Numbered from the stretch's first letter, positions 7,680-15,721 are shown. The stretch is 24,016 nt of DNA from Nanobdellota archaeon (GCA_018812355.1 JAHJDQ010000155.1:1-24016); one strand, 5' to 3'. A program made the numbers and translations. The notes: generated from the sequence alone by a model not told the origin.

Positions 7680-10600
7680 TCATTTTCCTAGCAACTTCTT
7701 GACGATACTTTTCTGCCAACCATTCTTAATTAACATTTCACTAATTTCATTGTTAGAGTAATTTAATTCACGACATTCATTGATGAAATTGATTAATTCC
7801 AAAGTTTTTTCTGGCGATAATTTTAGTTTTCTTGTTTTTGTTTCAGCAACTTCTTTTTTTACTATCTCCTCTTTTTTAACAAAATAATCAACTTTTCTTT
7901 TTCCTTCTCGAACCAAACAAAGTGTAAAAATAATAAATCCAATAAACAATAAAACAAGTAATAATAACCAGTAAGTACTAATTCTATCACTCTCTCCTCC
8001 TTGACCTAAATCAACTGCAAACTCATCATCAACAATAACTTTTCCATTACGATAAATTTTTGTAGTAATCTCGTGCGCTCCGGAATATCTTTCTGTATCA
8101 TATTCAATCTGTTGTGCAAAAACTAAACTTTGTTCATGCGGAATGTTATAAGGGCCGTATAAATCTGTAAAAGCAGAACTTTCTTGATTGATGTTTAATT
8201 CTAACATATAATTGTCTGTATCTGTACTTATTTCATTGACTGCAGCTCCTGTTAAATCATTACTTTCTCCAGCATAATATTCTTCCAATTCTGCAGAAGC
8301 GGGGACAACGACAACATAAAGGTCAAGTAAATTATTTTCCTGATCTAAGTCAACTGCTGTTCCGGAAATGGCTTTTTTCTGTACTTCAACTTCTTGCTCC
8401 AAGACAGTTTCGCCAAAAGTAGTAAACTGAATTTTTATTTGTCTTGGTATTACAAGACCTTCTTCAATTTCCAGAGTTTTTTCAATCGTTTCTCCCGGTT
8501 CAAGGATGATTTGTTCCGGATTGAGCAGTTCTGCTTTAAGCAATCTTCCTGCGATAATGTTTTTAGAGTACCACAAGTTAGCAATCTTACTAAAGAAAGA
8601 ATCTTGATAACCTAAAGTCTTACGAGTAACCACAAAGAACGGATCGTCAATCTCTTGGAACAGTTCGGGGAATAAAGACATCTGTTTATTACCAGTATTT
8701 TCTAAAGTAACCGTAACTCGAGTCAATCTTTCGTCGAAGTCGAAATCTGCTAATCTTGATCTTAGATTATCTCGAACCGCATCTGGATCAGTATAAGCAG
8801 CACCGCTGACAACGGCGGCTTCGGCTACTGAAGGAGCAACTGCAACAGCCGGAGCAGAACCAGAATCAGTTTCTGTAGTGGATGAAGAAGTTGTTGTACT
8901 GCCTAAGGTAACTTCTCCTGCTGGGCAGGTGATGATCTTAGGACCGTAATCAATCACCCCTTCGTTATTATCAGTGGGATCGTAAACTTTACTGGAAATA
9001 TTTTCACTATAAGGCCAGTCATCTGTTGTTGTACTGCTATCTGCATCGGCATAGCCGTCGTTATTGTTATCGACTCCTTTATCGCAGTAGTCAGAATATT
9101 CATTACCTTGCGCATAACCGGCAACAGAAGTGTTGAATGTATTATTGTAGGGATAAAGAGTTGAGTTAAAGTAATAGTAATTGTAAGTGTTATCAGTGAA
9201 AGTGTTGTGGTAGAAGGTGTTGTTATTGGAAGCTGGATAACTCGAAAATTCAATTGCTTTAGTTAATTCATTAAAAGTATTATTTATAAAAGTACCATTT
9301 TTAGAATTTTTTGTTAGAATACCATAATATCCTTCAAAAATATTATCAAATATTAATGCATTATCGCAACTTACTAAACGGATTGCATGTGTGGGAACCT
9401 CGCCTTCTTCTGTTACCAATATATCACTTAAAAGATAAGAATTATTTACAATTAAGTTTTGTGAGTAAAAACAATCAATTGCTCTATATGCTATCGATGT
9501 AATGCTAACATTACTTATACTAAGATTAGAAGAATAAATACTTATTCCATAGACATAGTCCAACAGACTACAACCAACAATTTTAACATTGTCCCTATTA
9601 TAAATACGAAACCCTGAAGTAGAACTAGCCAACCCTTTCAAAACAGTATTGTCACAAGTTAATTCCACGTCATTCGAGCCAATTGTAATCCCATCTACAT
9701 CAAACGTTCCCGGACAGAACAATGTGTCAGCAGAAATGTTCATTGTGCCACTTGGAGAAATGCAATCTAACACTAAACTTAAATTAACTCCTGTATTATT
9801 GGTTTGAGTTAAATTAATAGAAGTAGAGTTGATTCTTGTTCCTGATGATAAAGTATACAAAATGCTAATATTATGTGGTGTTAAATAAAATGTTCCACTA
9901 GCATTTTTCTTTAATTCGCTTAAGATTAATCTCGCTTGACCATTACTATTAGTCAATAAAGAGTGTTCCAATACTCCGGTATTATTAAACAAACCAGAAG
10001 CATTGGCATTGGGCAAACTAGCAAAGTTATTATCAGCATCATAATAGCTAGCATTAACGTCAACATACCATTTTAAGAAAACTTGGGCGGTTCCGTTAAC
10101 AGTAATATTGTTGAGGTCTCCAGTGTAGTTTACTAAAGAATTAATGGTTTCTCCCGTATTGGTGGCATAAACACTATAGGCAGAATTATTAGCAAAAATA
10201 CTGTCATAAACAACATTATTGTTAGAGTTGTTAAAAATTAGTCCATAAAAGTTATTTGTAATAACTAAATTTGTTAAACTAGAATTATCTGTATTTAGAA
10301 TATTTATTCCGCTACTAAAATTTGAGATTTGTAAGTTAATAATATTTATACTACTTTTTCCATTCAAATCGATCCCTATACCAGAACCATTTCCAGTTAA
10401 GTTATAGTTATTACCGTCGATTGTTATATTGTCAGTTCCAATCACTAAGCCAGAATTTCCACAAACAAAGTTATTTCCTAAATTAATATTCGTACTAATT
10501 GTTGAGCCGCAAGTAAATTCCGTTAAGGAAATGTTGGTAGAGAGATAAGTTTGATCGTAAAGGTTTATAGAAGTACTATTCTCAGTATAATTGTCTTTGC

Positions 10601-12560
10601 TAGCTTTGATAGTACTGGGGGTGAGATAGAAATTAGTCTCGCTTTCGCGGTAAAATTCTGTTACTGATAAACGAGCGATTCCATTAGAATTTGTTAAATA
10701 TGTGTCTTCCACATTACCAAGAGAATTATAAGCTATAACGGTAGCATTTGCTAAAGTGTTTTGCAGAGAATCTGTTACATTAGCATCAACATACCATTTG
10801 ATATATGCCCTCCCAAAATCAACATAAAGTTTACTTTTATTAATACTACAATTAATAAGGGTAATATTATTATCAGGACCTCTAGTCATACTCAAATCTA
10901 AAGAATTATTAGCAAAGCCACAATCTCTAAAAGTATTATTGTAGGTATCAATGGTTGAATTAACTAAGATTGCTATCGAATGATTAATCACTCTCTCCAA
11001 AACAAAGTTACTATTACCAGAAGCAAGTTTATAACCAATAGTGTTATTAAAAAGAGAATTGTTTTCAAAACTATTATCAAACCCAGAAATATAAAAACCA
11101 GCTAAGTTATTAGTTAAGTTATTTCTTCTAACCTGAATATTGTTAGATTCACTCAGATAAACACCATGTTCTCCTGTGTTTGAAATGTTATTATCTGATA
11201 TAATCCCATTAGTTAGATTATGTAAATATATCCCATCATTTGGTACTCCAAAAACACTACTATTTTGAATAGTAATATTTGTCGATGCTATCACAAAAAT
11301 TCCATCCTTATCAAAAGTTAGATTACTTACCGTAATATTAGTTGAATTTACTATATACAGCTGCCCAATGTCACCTAAGTTCTCGATAACAGTTGAATCA
11401 TTATTAAAGTAATAGTAAATTGGTTTGCCTTGTTCAGTATTGGTTGTATCTATATTATGATTGTAATAACTTAGTAATTTCGCTGGTTCTTCAATAAAGA
11501 TTGCGGGAGAATTTGTTGTATTGAACTTGTTACTAGAAATGTTTGAATTAGAACTTCTATAGAAACGAATACCATATCCGCTAGTACCATTCGTATTGAT
11601 TGTATTATTTGTCAAGATGTTGAAATCATTACCAGTATTCATATTGATTCCATAGCTATCAGTCCCACTAGTACTGATAGTATTATTTATTAAAATATTT
11701 GAATCTGAATTACTAAACAGAATACCATATCCTTCAAGGCTATTTGTATTTATCGTGTTGTTTGTAAATATATTTGAAGTAGAAGAAGGAACCGAGATAC
11801 CGTAACCCCCATAACTTCCTCCAGTATTTATTTTATTATCTGTAAAATTGCTTGATTGTGTAGATCTAATTTTTATTCCAATTCCATCATTATTGCTGGT
11901 AGTAATAGTATTGCTGATCATATTAGTTGATGAACTGACCCAGAAGTAAATTCCAAAACTCGCTGACCCAATAGTGGTGATATTATTATTCTCAATGAGT
12001 GCATTACCAGCATCCAAAAAGTAAATTGCAAATTTGCTGCTTGTTGATAAATTACCTTCATAAATATTACAATTCTTAATGGTTACACTTTCATAACCAT
12101 CAAAACCGACAGAATTATCCACTCCATATCCCAACGTTCCAGCAGTAGAATAATTAATAGAATACCCAGCACAATCAATCGTTACACTAGTTGCATTAAT
12201 TGTAAAACACGTACCAGTAGCACTTACATCAGCAGTTAAAGTAATACTCCCATTAACCGTTCCACATTGAGTCGCATTAGCAACTACTTGGATACCTAAA
12301 GTTCCTTGAGAAATAAGGTTAGTTTCTGTTAAACTTTCATTTCCATTAACTGTAGAATTATCATCAATCAGTTCTATTTGTTCAGAAACCTGATTCAATT
12401 CTTCATTTGGTGTAATACTAATTGCTGCTCCGGTAAAGCCGTCTTCTGAAGAAAATAGTTGTAAATTGCTAATTACTAAAAACCCGAAAAGTATAATTAC
12501 TGCTACTAAAGCTAAAAAGATAATTCTGCTAATCAATTTTCCTCTTTTTTGTTTGATCAT
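7680..12560 (-). CDS. giant membrane-anchored parallel beta-helix surface protein
   Basis: A 1626-residue surface protein. An N-terminal transmembrane helix (11-31) is followed by GFTGAAISI. From about residue 95 to 1250 there are many right-handed beta-helix (PbH1/NosD-type) coils of the form (I/N)xxNxI(N/S)T.GYGIxF.SSNxNIxxN, rich in Asn/Thr/Ser with many N-x-S/T sequons. Two insertions resemble each other (FLKWYVDVNASYYDADNN, and YIKWYVDANVTDSLQNTLA), probably Ig-like modules. Residues 1280-1520 form a beta-rich stalk. A second transmembrane helix (about 1529-1550) leads to a basic cytoplasmic tail ending in a helical motif (LINFINECRELNYSNNEISEMLIKNGW), reminiscent of GW-type helical tails in candidate-phylum proteins. 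The gene starts inside the stop of the upstream ArsR-like gene (ATGA overlap). Likely role: a carbohydrate-binding or structural envelope component. Confidence 0.85.
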   Translation of the reverse strand: MIKQKRGKLISRIIFLALVAVIILFGFLVISNLQLFSSEDGFTGAAISITPNEELNQVSEQIELIDDNSTVNGNESLTETNLISQGTLGIQVVANATQCGTVNGSITLTADVSATGTCFTINATSVTIDCAGYSINYSTAGTLGYGVDNSVGFDGYESVTIKNCNIYEGNLSTSSKFAIYFLDAGNALIENNNITTIGSASFGIYFWVSSSTNMISNTITTSNNDGIGIKIRSTQSSNFTDNKINTGGSYGGYGISVPSSTSNIFTNNTINTNSLEGYGILFSNSDSNILINNTISTSGTDSYGINMNTGNDFNILTNNTINTNGTSGYGIRFYRSSNSNISSNKFNTTNSPAIFIEEPAKLLSYYNHNIDTTNTEQGKPIYYYFNNDSTVIENLGDIGQLYIVNSTNITVSNLTFDKDGIFVIASTNITIQNSSVFGVPNDGIYLHNLTNGIISDNNISNTGEHGVYLSESNNIQVRRNNLTNNLAGFYISGFDNSFENNSLFNNTIGYKLASGNSNFVLERVINHSIAILVNSTIDTYNNTFRDCGFANNSLDLSMTRGPDNNITLINCSINKSKLYVDFGRAYIKWYVDANVTDSLQNTLANATVIAYNSLGNVEDTYLTNSNGIARLSVTEFYRESETNFYLTPSTIKASKDNYTENSTSINLYDQTYLSTNISLTEFTCGSTISTNINLGNNFVCGNSGLVIGTDNITIDGNNYNLTGNGSGIGIDLNGKSSINIINLQISNFSSGINILNTDNSSLTNLVITNNFYGLIFNNSNNNVVYDSIFANNSAYSVYATNTGETINSLVNYTGDLNNITVNGTAQVFLKWYVDVNASYYDADNNFASLPNANASGLFNNTGVLEHSLLTNSNGQARLILSELKKNASGTFYLTPHNISILYTLSSGTRINSTSINLTQTNNTGVNLSLVLDCISPSGTMNISADTLFCPGTFDVDGITIGSNDVELTCDNTVLKGLASSTSGFRIYNRDNVKIVGCSLLDYVYGISIYSSNLSISNVSITSIAYRAIDCFYSQNLIVNNSYLLSDILVTEEGEVPTHAIRLVSCDNALIFDNIFEGYYGILTKNSKNGTFINNTFNELTKAIEFSSYPASNNNTFYHNTFTDNTYNYYYFNSTLYPYNNTFNTSVAGYAQGNEYSDYCDKGVDNNNDGYADADSSTTTDDWPYSENISSKVYDPTDNNEGVIDYGPKIITCPAGEVTLGSTTTSSSTTETDSGSAPAVAVAPSVAEAAVVSGAAYTDPDAVRDNLRSRLADFDFDERLTRVTVTLENTGNKQMSLFPELFQEIDDPFFVVTRKTLGYQDSFFSKIANLWYSKNIIAGRLLKAELLNPEQIILEPGETIEKTLEIEEGLVIPRQIKIQFTTFGETVLEQEVEVQKKAISGTAVDLDQENNLLDLYVVVVPASAELEEYYAGESNDLTGAAVNEISTDTDNYMLELNINQESSAFTDLYGPYNIPHEQSLVFAQQIEYDTERYSGAHEITTKIYRNGKVIVDDEFAVDLGQGGESDRISTYWLLLLVLLFIGFIIFTLCLVREGKRKVDYFVKKEEIVKKEVAETKTRKLKLSPEKTLELINFINECRELNYSNNEISEMLIKNGWQKSIVKKLLGK

Positions 12561-12817
12561 TTTTTAACACCTAACACTTTTAATAGGTCGAAGACAGTTT
12601 GATTAGAGATTTGATAGAAGACTTGCTTGCCTTGACGTTCTGACTTAATCAAACCTAATAATTCTAACATTTTCAACTGCAGAGAAATTGTTGGTTGGGC
12701 TTTCTGGACATGTTTAGTGATCTCAGAAACTGATTTTCTTCCATTTAAGAGAAATAAGACTATTTTAAAGCGGGTTTCATCGCCTAAGGCTTTCAAAATA
12801 CTAATTTTACTATCCAC
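12557..12817 (-). CDS. ArsR-family winged-helix regulator without metal motif
   Basis: An 86-residue single-domain winged helix: ALGDETRFKIVLFLL, then SVSEITKHVQKAQPTISLQLKMLELLGLIKSERQGKQVFYQI, the standard ArsR pattern. There are no Cys or His pairs in the alpha-3 helix, so the classical metal-sensing site is absent. The start is GTG at 12817. It overlaps the following 1626-residue surface protein gene by 4 bp, so the two are translationally coupled. Its target may be its own 29-bp divergent promoter, which would put surface-protein synthesis under feedback control; this is inference. Confidence 0.85.
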   Translation of the reverse strand: MDSKISILKALGDETRFKIVLFLLNGRKSVSEITKHVQKAQPTISLQLKMLELLGLIKSERQGKQVFYQISNQTVFDLLKVLGVKK

Positions 12818-12846
12818 AGAACATATTTAAGTATTTAAATATATAA
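12818..12846. promoter_or_regulatory. divergent AT-only promoter of the ArsR-surface protein operon
   Basis: The 29 bp before the ArsR GTG include ATATTTAAGTATTTAAATAT (12823-12842), a near-perfect palindrome. It is a good TATA element about 25 nt before the leaderless GTG at 12817 and a likely operator for the small winged-helix protein. A second TATA-like box (CATTTAAAACC, 12870-12880) sits about 28 nt before the ATG at 12904 on the plus strand. Confidence 0.5.
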
Positions 12847-12903
12847 ATGTTTCCTAAAAAACCAATAAAAACATTTAAAACCAAAAAAGAAATACTAAGT
12901 AAT

Positions 12904-13281
12904 ATGGGAATCTTTAGCAAATTAGCTTTCTGGAAAAAAGATGATGATCTTGACTTCGATAAGTTGGCGGATAAAGAACTGAATCGAGGGATGGGCGAAG
13001 AAGGGATGCCAATACAAGATGACTTAGGATTAGATGAACAATCGCCTTTCGGTGATAAAGCAACTGAATTTGGGAAAGGGACAGATCCTTTCTCCACACC
13101 TAAAACCCCTGGACCTTTCTCACAACAAGCCCCTTCATCACAAACAAGTTCAGACCGAGAATTGGAACTAATCAGCAGTAAATTAGATACAATTAAAGCA
13201 TTACTTGCTTCTTTAGATCAAAGGGTAGCGAATATAGAAAAAGCTTCTATTGAAAAGAAAAAAGAACCAAAGTTATGGTAA
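12904..13281 (+). CDS. small acidic/coiled-coil protein of unknown function
   Basis: A 125-residue protein beginning MGIFSKLAFWKKDDDLDF. The middle (residues 20-85) is Gly/Pro/Ser/Asp-rich and probably disordered, with the tandem PFSTPKTPGPF. The C-terminus forms a coiled coil (ELELISSKLDTIKALLASLDQRVANIEK). Proteins with an amphipathic N-terminus, a disordered linker and a short coiled coil of this kind recur in DPANN genomes, and the coiled coil recalls archaellum-accessory ArlC/D segments; no function can be assigned. The start at 12904 is preferred over 12847 because a TATA box lies 28 nt before it and the 12847 extension overlaps that promoter. Confidence 0.6.
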   Translation: MGIFSKLAFWKKDDDLDFDKLADKELNRGMGEEGMPIQDDLGLDEQSPFGDKATEFGKGTDPFSTPKTPGPFSQQAPSSQTSSDRELELISSKLDTIKALLASLDQRVANIEKASIEKKKEPKLW

Positions 13282-13302
13282 AAGGAAATCATAAAAAAGC
13301 GG

Positions 13303-13426
13303 AAAAAGTGCCCTACCCCGCCTTAAAAGACAAGGTATGTTCGGGCACTTTTCTTAACTCCTCTTTTTTAGGATCCCGAAAAAGCGCTACATCCTCAACT
13401 TTAAAGTTGAGGTATTGCGCCTTTTT
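13303..13426. repeat. two consecutive hairpins upstream of lspA
   Basis: Hairpin 1 pairs AAAAGTGCCC (13304-13313) with GGGCACTTTT (13343-13352), with further partial pairing inside, and is followed by a pyrimidine-rich stretch. Hairpin 2 has the perfect palindrome CCTCAACTTTAAAGTTGAGG (13393-13412) flanked by the complementary GCGC and poly-A/poly-T arms (13379-13387 with 13417-13426). They fill the gap between the coiled-coil gene and lspA. They may be terminator-like or the remains of a small palindromic repeat. An open frame runs through them from 13275, but it encodes nothing LspA-like. Confidence 0.55.
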
Positions 13427-13427
13427 A

Positions 13428-13859
13428 GTGGATAAATTTAGTTTTAAGTATTTATTTTTATTAATTACAATATTAGTAATTAGTCTTGATCAACTGACTA
13501 AATATTTAATAGTTCAGTTTAAACCTAATTTTAATTTAGGACTGTTAACGATCCGTTTTATTCAGAACACAGGGGCAGGTTTTGGGATACTAAAAGGACA
13601 GACGATTTTGTTAGGATTAGTTTCTTTAGTGGTTGCTTTAGGAGTGATATTTTATTATAAGAAAATACCTAAAGAGAAAACCATACAAGTGTTATGGGCA
13701 GTGTTTTTAGGAGGTGTAATTGGAAACTTAATTGACCGCTTAGGAAGAAAGTTTGTCGTTGATTTTATTGACTTTTCTTTTTGGCCGGCATTTAATTTAG
13801 CTGACGCTTGTATTAGTGTAGCGGTGATTGGGTTGATAATAATTTATTGGAAAAAGTAG
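13428..13859 (+). CDS. lspA: lipoprotein signal peptidase (signal peptidase II)
   Basis: A 143-residue protein with all LspA family motifs in order: DQLTKY (21-26), NTGAGFG (47-53), GGVIGNLIDRLG (95-106) with catalytic Asp103, and FNLADACIS (122-130) with catalytic Asp126. Four hydrophobic segments are predicted. LspA cleaves diacylglyceryl-modified prolipoproteins before the lipobox cysteine. Starting at the GTG at 13428 gives the usual length of about 145 residues. An in-frame ATG at 13275, overlapping the previous gene's stop, would add 51 residues that translate two DNA hairpins and is rejected. LspA is standard in bacteria and rarely reported in archaea. Two lipoprotein-like genes in this window (40-1170, 16839-18593) would be its substrates. 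Confidence 0.9.
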   Translation: MDKFSFKYLFLLITILVISLDQLTKYLIVQFKPNFNLGLLTIRFIQNTGAGFGILKGQTILLGLVSLVVALGVIFYYKKIPKEKTIQVLWAVFLGGVIGNLIDRLGRKFVVDFIDFSFWPAFNLADACISVAVIGLIIIYWKK

Positions 13860-13888
13860 AAAAATTAATTAGCACAAAATCTAACGAA

Positions 13889-13899
13889 AAATTTATATA
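13889..13899 (+). promoter_or_regulatory. promoter of the DUF4258/YgiT operon
   Basis: A TATA-like AAATTTATATA (13889-13899) lies about 45 nt before the ATG at 13941. It is followed by a leader with AGGA (13931-13934), 6 nt from that ATG. Short repeats of CTTAC in between may be operators. Confidence 0.4.
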
Positions 13900-13940
13900 T
13901 TATTAGTTCTTACCAGTACTTACTTGTTCGAGGATAATGA

Positions 13941-14147
13941 ATGAAAGAATTTGAAGTCATCTATAAGCAACATGCGGTAAAGATGATGGCAGAAAGAGGA
14001 ATTACTAAAGAGCAAGTAGAAATAGCCTTGAAAAGGGGGAATAAGTTTAAACAAACCGACGGTATTTTAGCCAAATATTCCTACTTTGCTATTGCTTATA
14101 AAGTTGTCAGAAATAAATATATCATTAAAACTGTCTATGTAGATTAA
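13941..14147 (+). CDS. DUF4258-type RelE-like toxin
   Basis: A 68-residue protein matching the small DUF4258 pattern: KQHAVKMMAERGITKEQVEIALKRGNK followed by beta strands (AKYSYFAIAYKVVRNKYIIKTVYVD). His11 and the E18-R19 pair are the positions conserved in this RelE-like group. The partner gene starts 2 nt after its stop, so they form one operon. In DUF4258 systems the toxin is usually paired with a YgiT/MqsA-type zinc-finger antitoxin, exactly as seen here. An RNase role is inferred from the family. Confidence 0.75.
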   Translation: MKEFEVIYKQHAVKMMAERGITKEQVEIALKRGNKFKQTDGILAKYSYFAIAYKVVRNKYIIKTVYVD

Positions 14148-14149
14148 AA

Positions 14150-14497
14150 ATGGAAAACTGCTATGAATGTGGAAAAGGAAAATTAACTAAGAAATTGGTT
14201 GATTATAAACAGTATAATGTTTTAGTAGGGAAATATCCTGCAGAAGTCTGCCAGGAATGTGGAGAAGTTTTTTTTGGAAGTGAGACAGTAGAACAAATTG
14301 AAAATAAATTAAAAGAAAAAAATTTGTGGGGATTAGGCATAAAAACACAAATTGGAACTTCTGGAAATGCTTTAGATATTAAATTAGGAAAACGTTTGGT
14401 AAAATTTTTTCACCTGCAGAAAGGGCAAACTGTTTTAATAGAACCTAAAACAACAAATAGATTCGAAGTAGAAATTCTCAAAGTAAGAAAATTTTAG
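14150..14497 (+). CDS. YgiT-type zinc-finger/AbrB-like antitoxin
   Basis: A 115-residue protein. Two CxxC knuckles (C4/C7 and C34/C37, with CQECGEVFF) form a YgiT/MqsA-type zinc finger that binds the toxin. Residues 64-110 (IKTQIGTSGNALDIKLGKRLVKFFHLQKGQTVLIEP) have the swapped-hairpin SpoVT/AbrB layout (SGNxLxIxL...L..GxxVxI), a DNA-binding fold. The zinc finger thus sits on an AbrB-like rather than the usual Cro/C1-type HTH operator-binding domain. It lies 2 nt after the toxin gene, and its stop is 4 bp from the end of the convergent membrane-protein gene. Confidence 0.75.
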   Translation: MENCYECGKGKLTKKLVDYKQYNVLVGKYPAEVCQECGEVFFGSETVEQIENKLKEKNLWGLGIKTQIGTSGNALDIKLGKRLVKFFHLQKGQTVLIEPKTTNRFEVEILKVRKF

Positions 14498-14500
14498 AAT

Positions 14501-15112
14501 TCACTCTACACAACTATGTGCTCGGTAACCTTTTTCCCAAGCTGCTTCTTTATTCTTGAACCAAGTTCGACGATGGGGTTTTATTTTCTTGGCCCATTCG
14601 CATTTGGGTAAATGATAAATGTTACTTGCTTTACTGGCAACAAATTTACCAGGAGTGAATTTAGTTTTAGCCGTACTGCGAGAAGTAGTTTTGGTTTTCT
14701 TTTCCTCAACAACTTCTGCAGGTAAATCAAACACTTCACTATGTGGTTCTTCCGTCGAAATAGTTGGAGCTGTTTTACTCTCACTTTGACAATGACATCG
14801 TTTCGGAAAACTAAGCAAAAAGCCAATCACTGCTAAAAGTAAAAGACTTAAGTATAATGGTCCAATAAAATACCACACTAATACCAAATTAAGCAAGTAA
14901 AAAACAAAAACAAAAAAGAAAACCCTCTCTCCCCAAGTTTTACTATAGCCAATAAAACCGATTAGAGTTAGCAATAGTAGAACAAAAAAGCCGAACAGTT
15001 CTATATAAGCTGGTTTGCCTTTACTAATCATGATAATATTAATCAATCCTAACAGCAAAACCAAAAGAATGATTGCATGAATAAACAATTTAAAACGGCT
15101 TTGTTCTCCCAT
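14501..15112 (-). CDS. four-helix membrane protein with C-terminal Ada-like zinc domain
   Basis: A 203-residue protein. Four hydrophobic segments (about 8-29, 37-56, 62-81, 84-102) are followed by a CHC-containing basic turn and a Ser/Thr/Lys linker. Residues 156-203 form an Ada-like zinc-binding module: FVASKASNIYHLPKCEWAKKI, then FKNKEAAWEKGYRAHSC. The same layout occurs in five tandem copies in the two genes at 19616-21044. Here the presumed ligands are H167, C171, H199 and C201, so one Cys of the usual set is a His. A TATA-like box (15134-15146) sits about 27 nt upstream. The role is unknown; DNA or zinc binding next to the membrane is inferred. Confidence 0.7.
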   Translation of the reverse strand: MGEQSRFKLFIHAIILLVLLLGLINIIMISKGKPAYIELFGFFVLLLLTLIGFIGYSKTWGERVFFFVFVFYLLNLVLVWYFIGPLYLSLLLLAVIGFLLSFPKRCHCQSESKTAPTISTEEPHSEVFDLPAEVVEEKKTKTTSRSTAKTKFTPGKFVASKASNIYHLPKCEWAKKIKPHRRTWFKNKEAAWEKGYRAHSCVE

Positions 15113-15133
15113 AAAAGGTAGGACAAAAAAAAG

Positions 15134-15146
15134 TAATATAAGTATT
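15134..15146 (-). promoter_or_regulatory. TATA box of the membrane/Ada-domain gene
   Basis: On the minus strand ATACTTATATTAC is centred about 27 nt from the ATG at 15112, consistent with a leaderless transcript. Confidence 0.4.
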
Positions 15147-15201
15147 TCTATGCTCTATTAAGTATACCCAAAACTAACTATTTAAGTTTATTTATAATTT
15201 G

Positions 15202-15279
15202 AAAACTTATAATCAATAAGTTTTTATGTTAAAAAAAGAAAACTATCTTTTTTTGTATGTTACAAACCAGAAGGGTTTG
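15202..15279 (-). repeat. two hairpins in the 3' region of aIF1A
   Basis: Between the aIF1A stop (15313) and the next minus-strand gene are CAAACC/GGTTTG (15263-15268 with 15274-15279) and a 9-bp stem AAAACTTAT/ATAAGTTTT (15202-15210 with 15216-15224). A T-rich minus-strand stretch (15231-15243) lies between. They are plausible 3'-end or termination structures of the aIF1A transcript. The rest of 15113-15312 shows no gene. Confidence 0.4.
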
Positions 15280-15312
15280 AAACAGGTCCTAAAAATTAAT
15301 CTTTGTTGATTT

Positions 15313-15630
15313 TTAGAATTCTTCTTCAATGTCTTTAAGATAACCTTTCCGTTTAAGGTATTCAACTTCTGCCTTACTACGGTACTTGTAAAGGATGTCA
15401 CCTTTTTTATCTCCACCCAATTCCCAGGGTTCGACAATGACAACATTGTTTTCTCTTACCCACAATCTTCTTCTTAACCTGCCCGGAATACGGCAAATTC
15501 TTTCCTTGCCATCAAGACAAGAAACTCTCATTCTGCTGCCACCTAAACGTTGTTGGACAATACCAAGAATTTCGTTCCCTTTAGGAATTCTGACCCTTAA
15601 TACTTGTGGTTGTTCCGGTGGTTTAGCCAT
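15313..15630 (-). CDS. eif1A: translation initiation factor aIF1A
   Basis: A 105-residue S1/OB-fold protein with the conserved aIF1A sequence: RVRIPKGNEILGIVQQRLGGSRMRVSCLDGKERICRIPG, then RRRLWVRENNVVIVEPWEL and a C-terminal helical YLKRKGYL. It binds the small ribosomal subunit A site during initiation and works with aIF5B, which is also in this window at 2739. The length is normal. A TATA-like box (15653-15665) lies about 29 nt upstream, so it is probably leaderless, with no Shine-Dalgarno. Confidence 0.97.
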   Translation of the reverse strand: MAKPPEQPQVLRVRIPKGNEILGIVQQRLGGSRMRVSCLDGKERICRIPGRLRRRLWVRENNVVIVEPWELGGDKKGDILYKYRSKAEVEYLKRKGYLKDIEEEF

Positions 15631-15652
15631 GTTTTATATTTAAACTGAAGGT

Positions 15653-15665
15653 GGTTTATAAAGAT
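15653..15665 (-). promoter_or_regulatory. TATA box of aIF1A
   Basis: On the minus strand TATCTTTATAAACC is centred about 29 nt from the ATG at 15630, the spacing expected for a leaderless archaeal gene. Confidence 0.45.
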
Positions 15666-15666
15666 A

Positions 15667-15715
15667 ACGAAAAGATTTAAGCTTTTCGTGATCTTCCAAA
15701 AATCAAAGATTTTTG
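15667..15715. repeat. two perfect 8-bp hairpins upstream of aIF1A
   Basis: ACGAAAAG/CTTTTCGT (15667-15674 with 15682-15689) and CAAAAATC/GATTTTTG (15697-15704 with 15708-15715, AAA loop) stand next to each other. They lie just beyond the aIF1A promoter. They begin the 344-bp gene-free gap 15631-15974. Confidence 0.5.
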
Positions 15716-15721
15716 ATAGGT

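Noticed and set aside
13275..13427. 51-residue N-terminal extension of LspA from the ATG at 13275
   Set aside because: The extension translates two DNA hairpins and has no LspA similarity; the family starts at the GTG at 13428.
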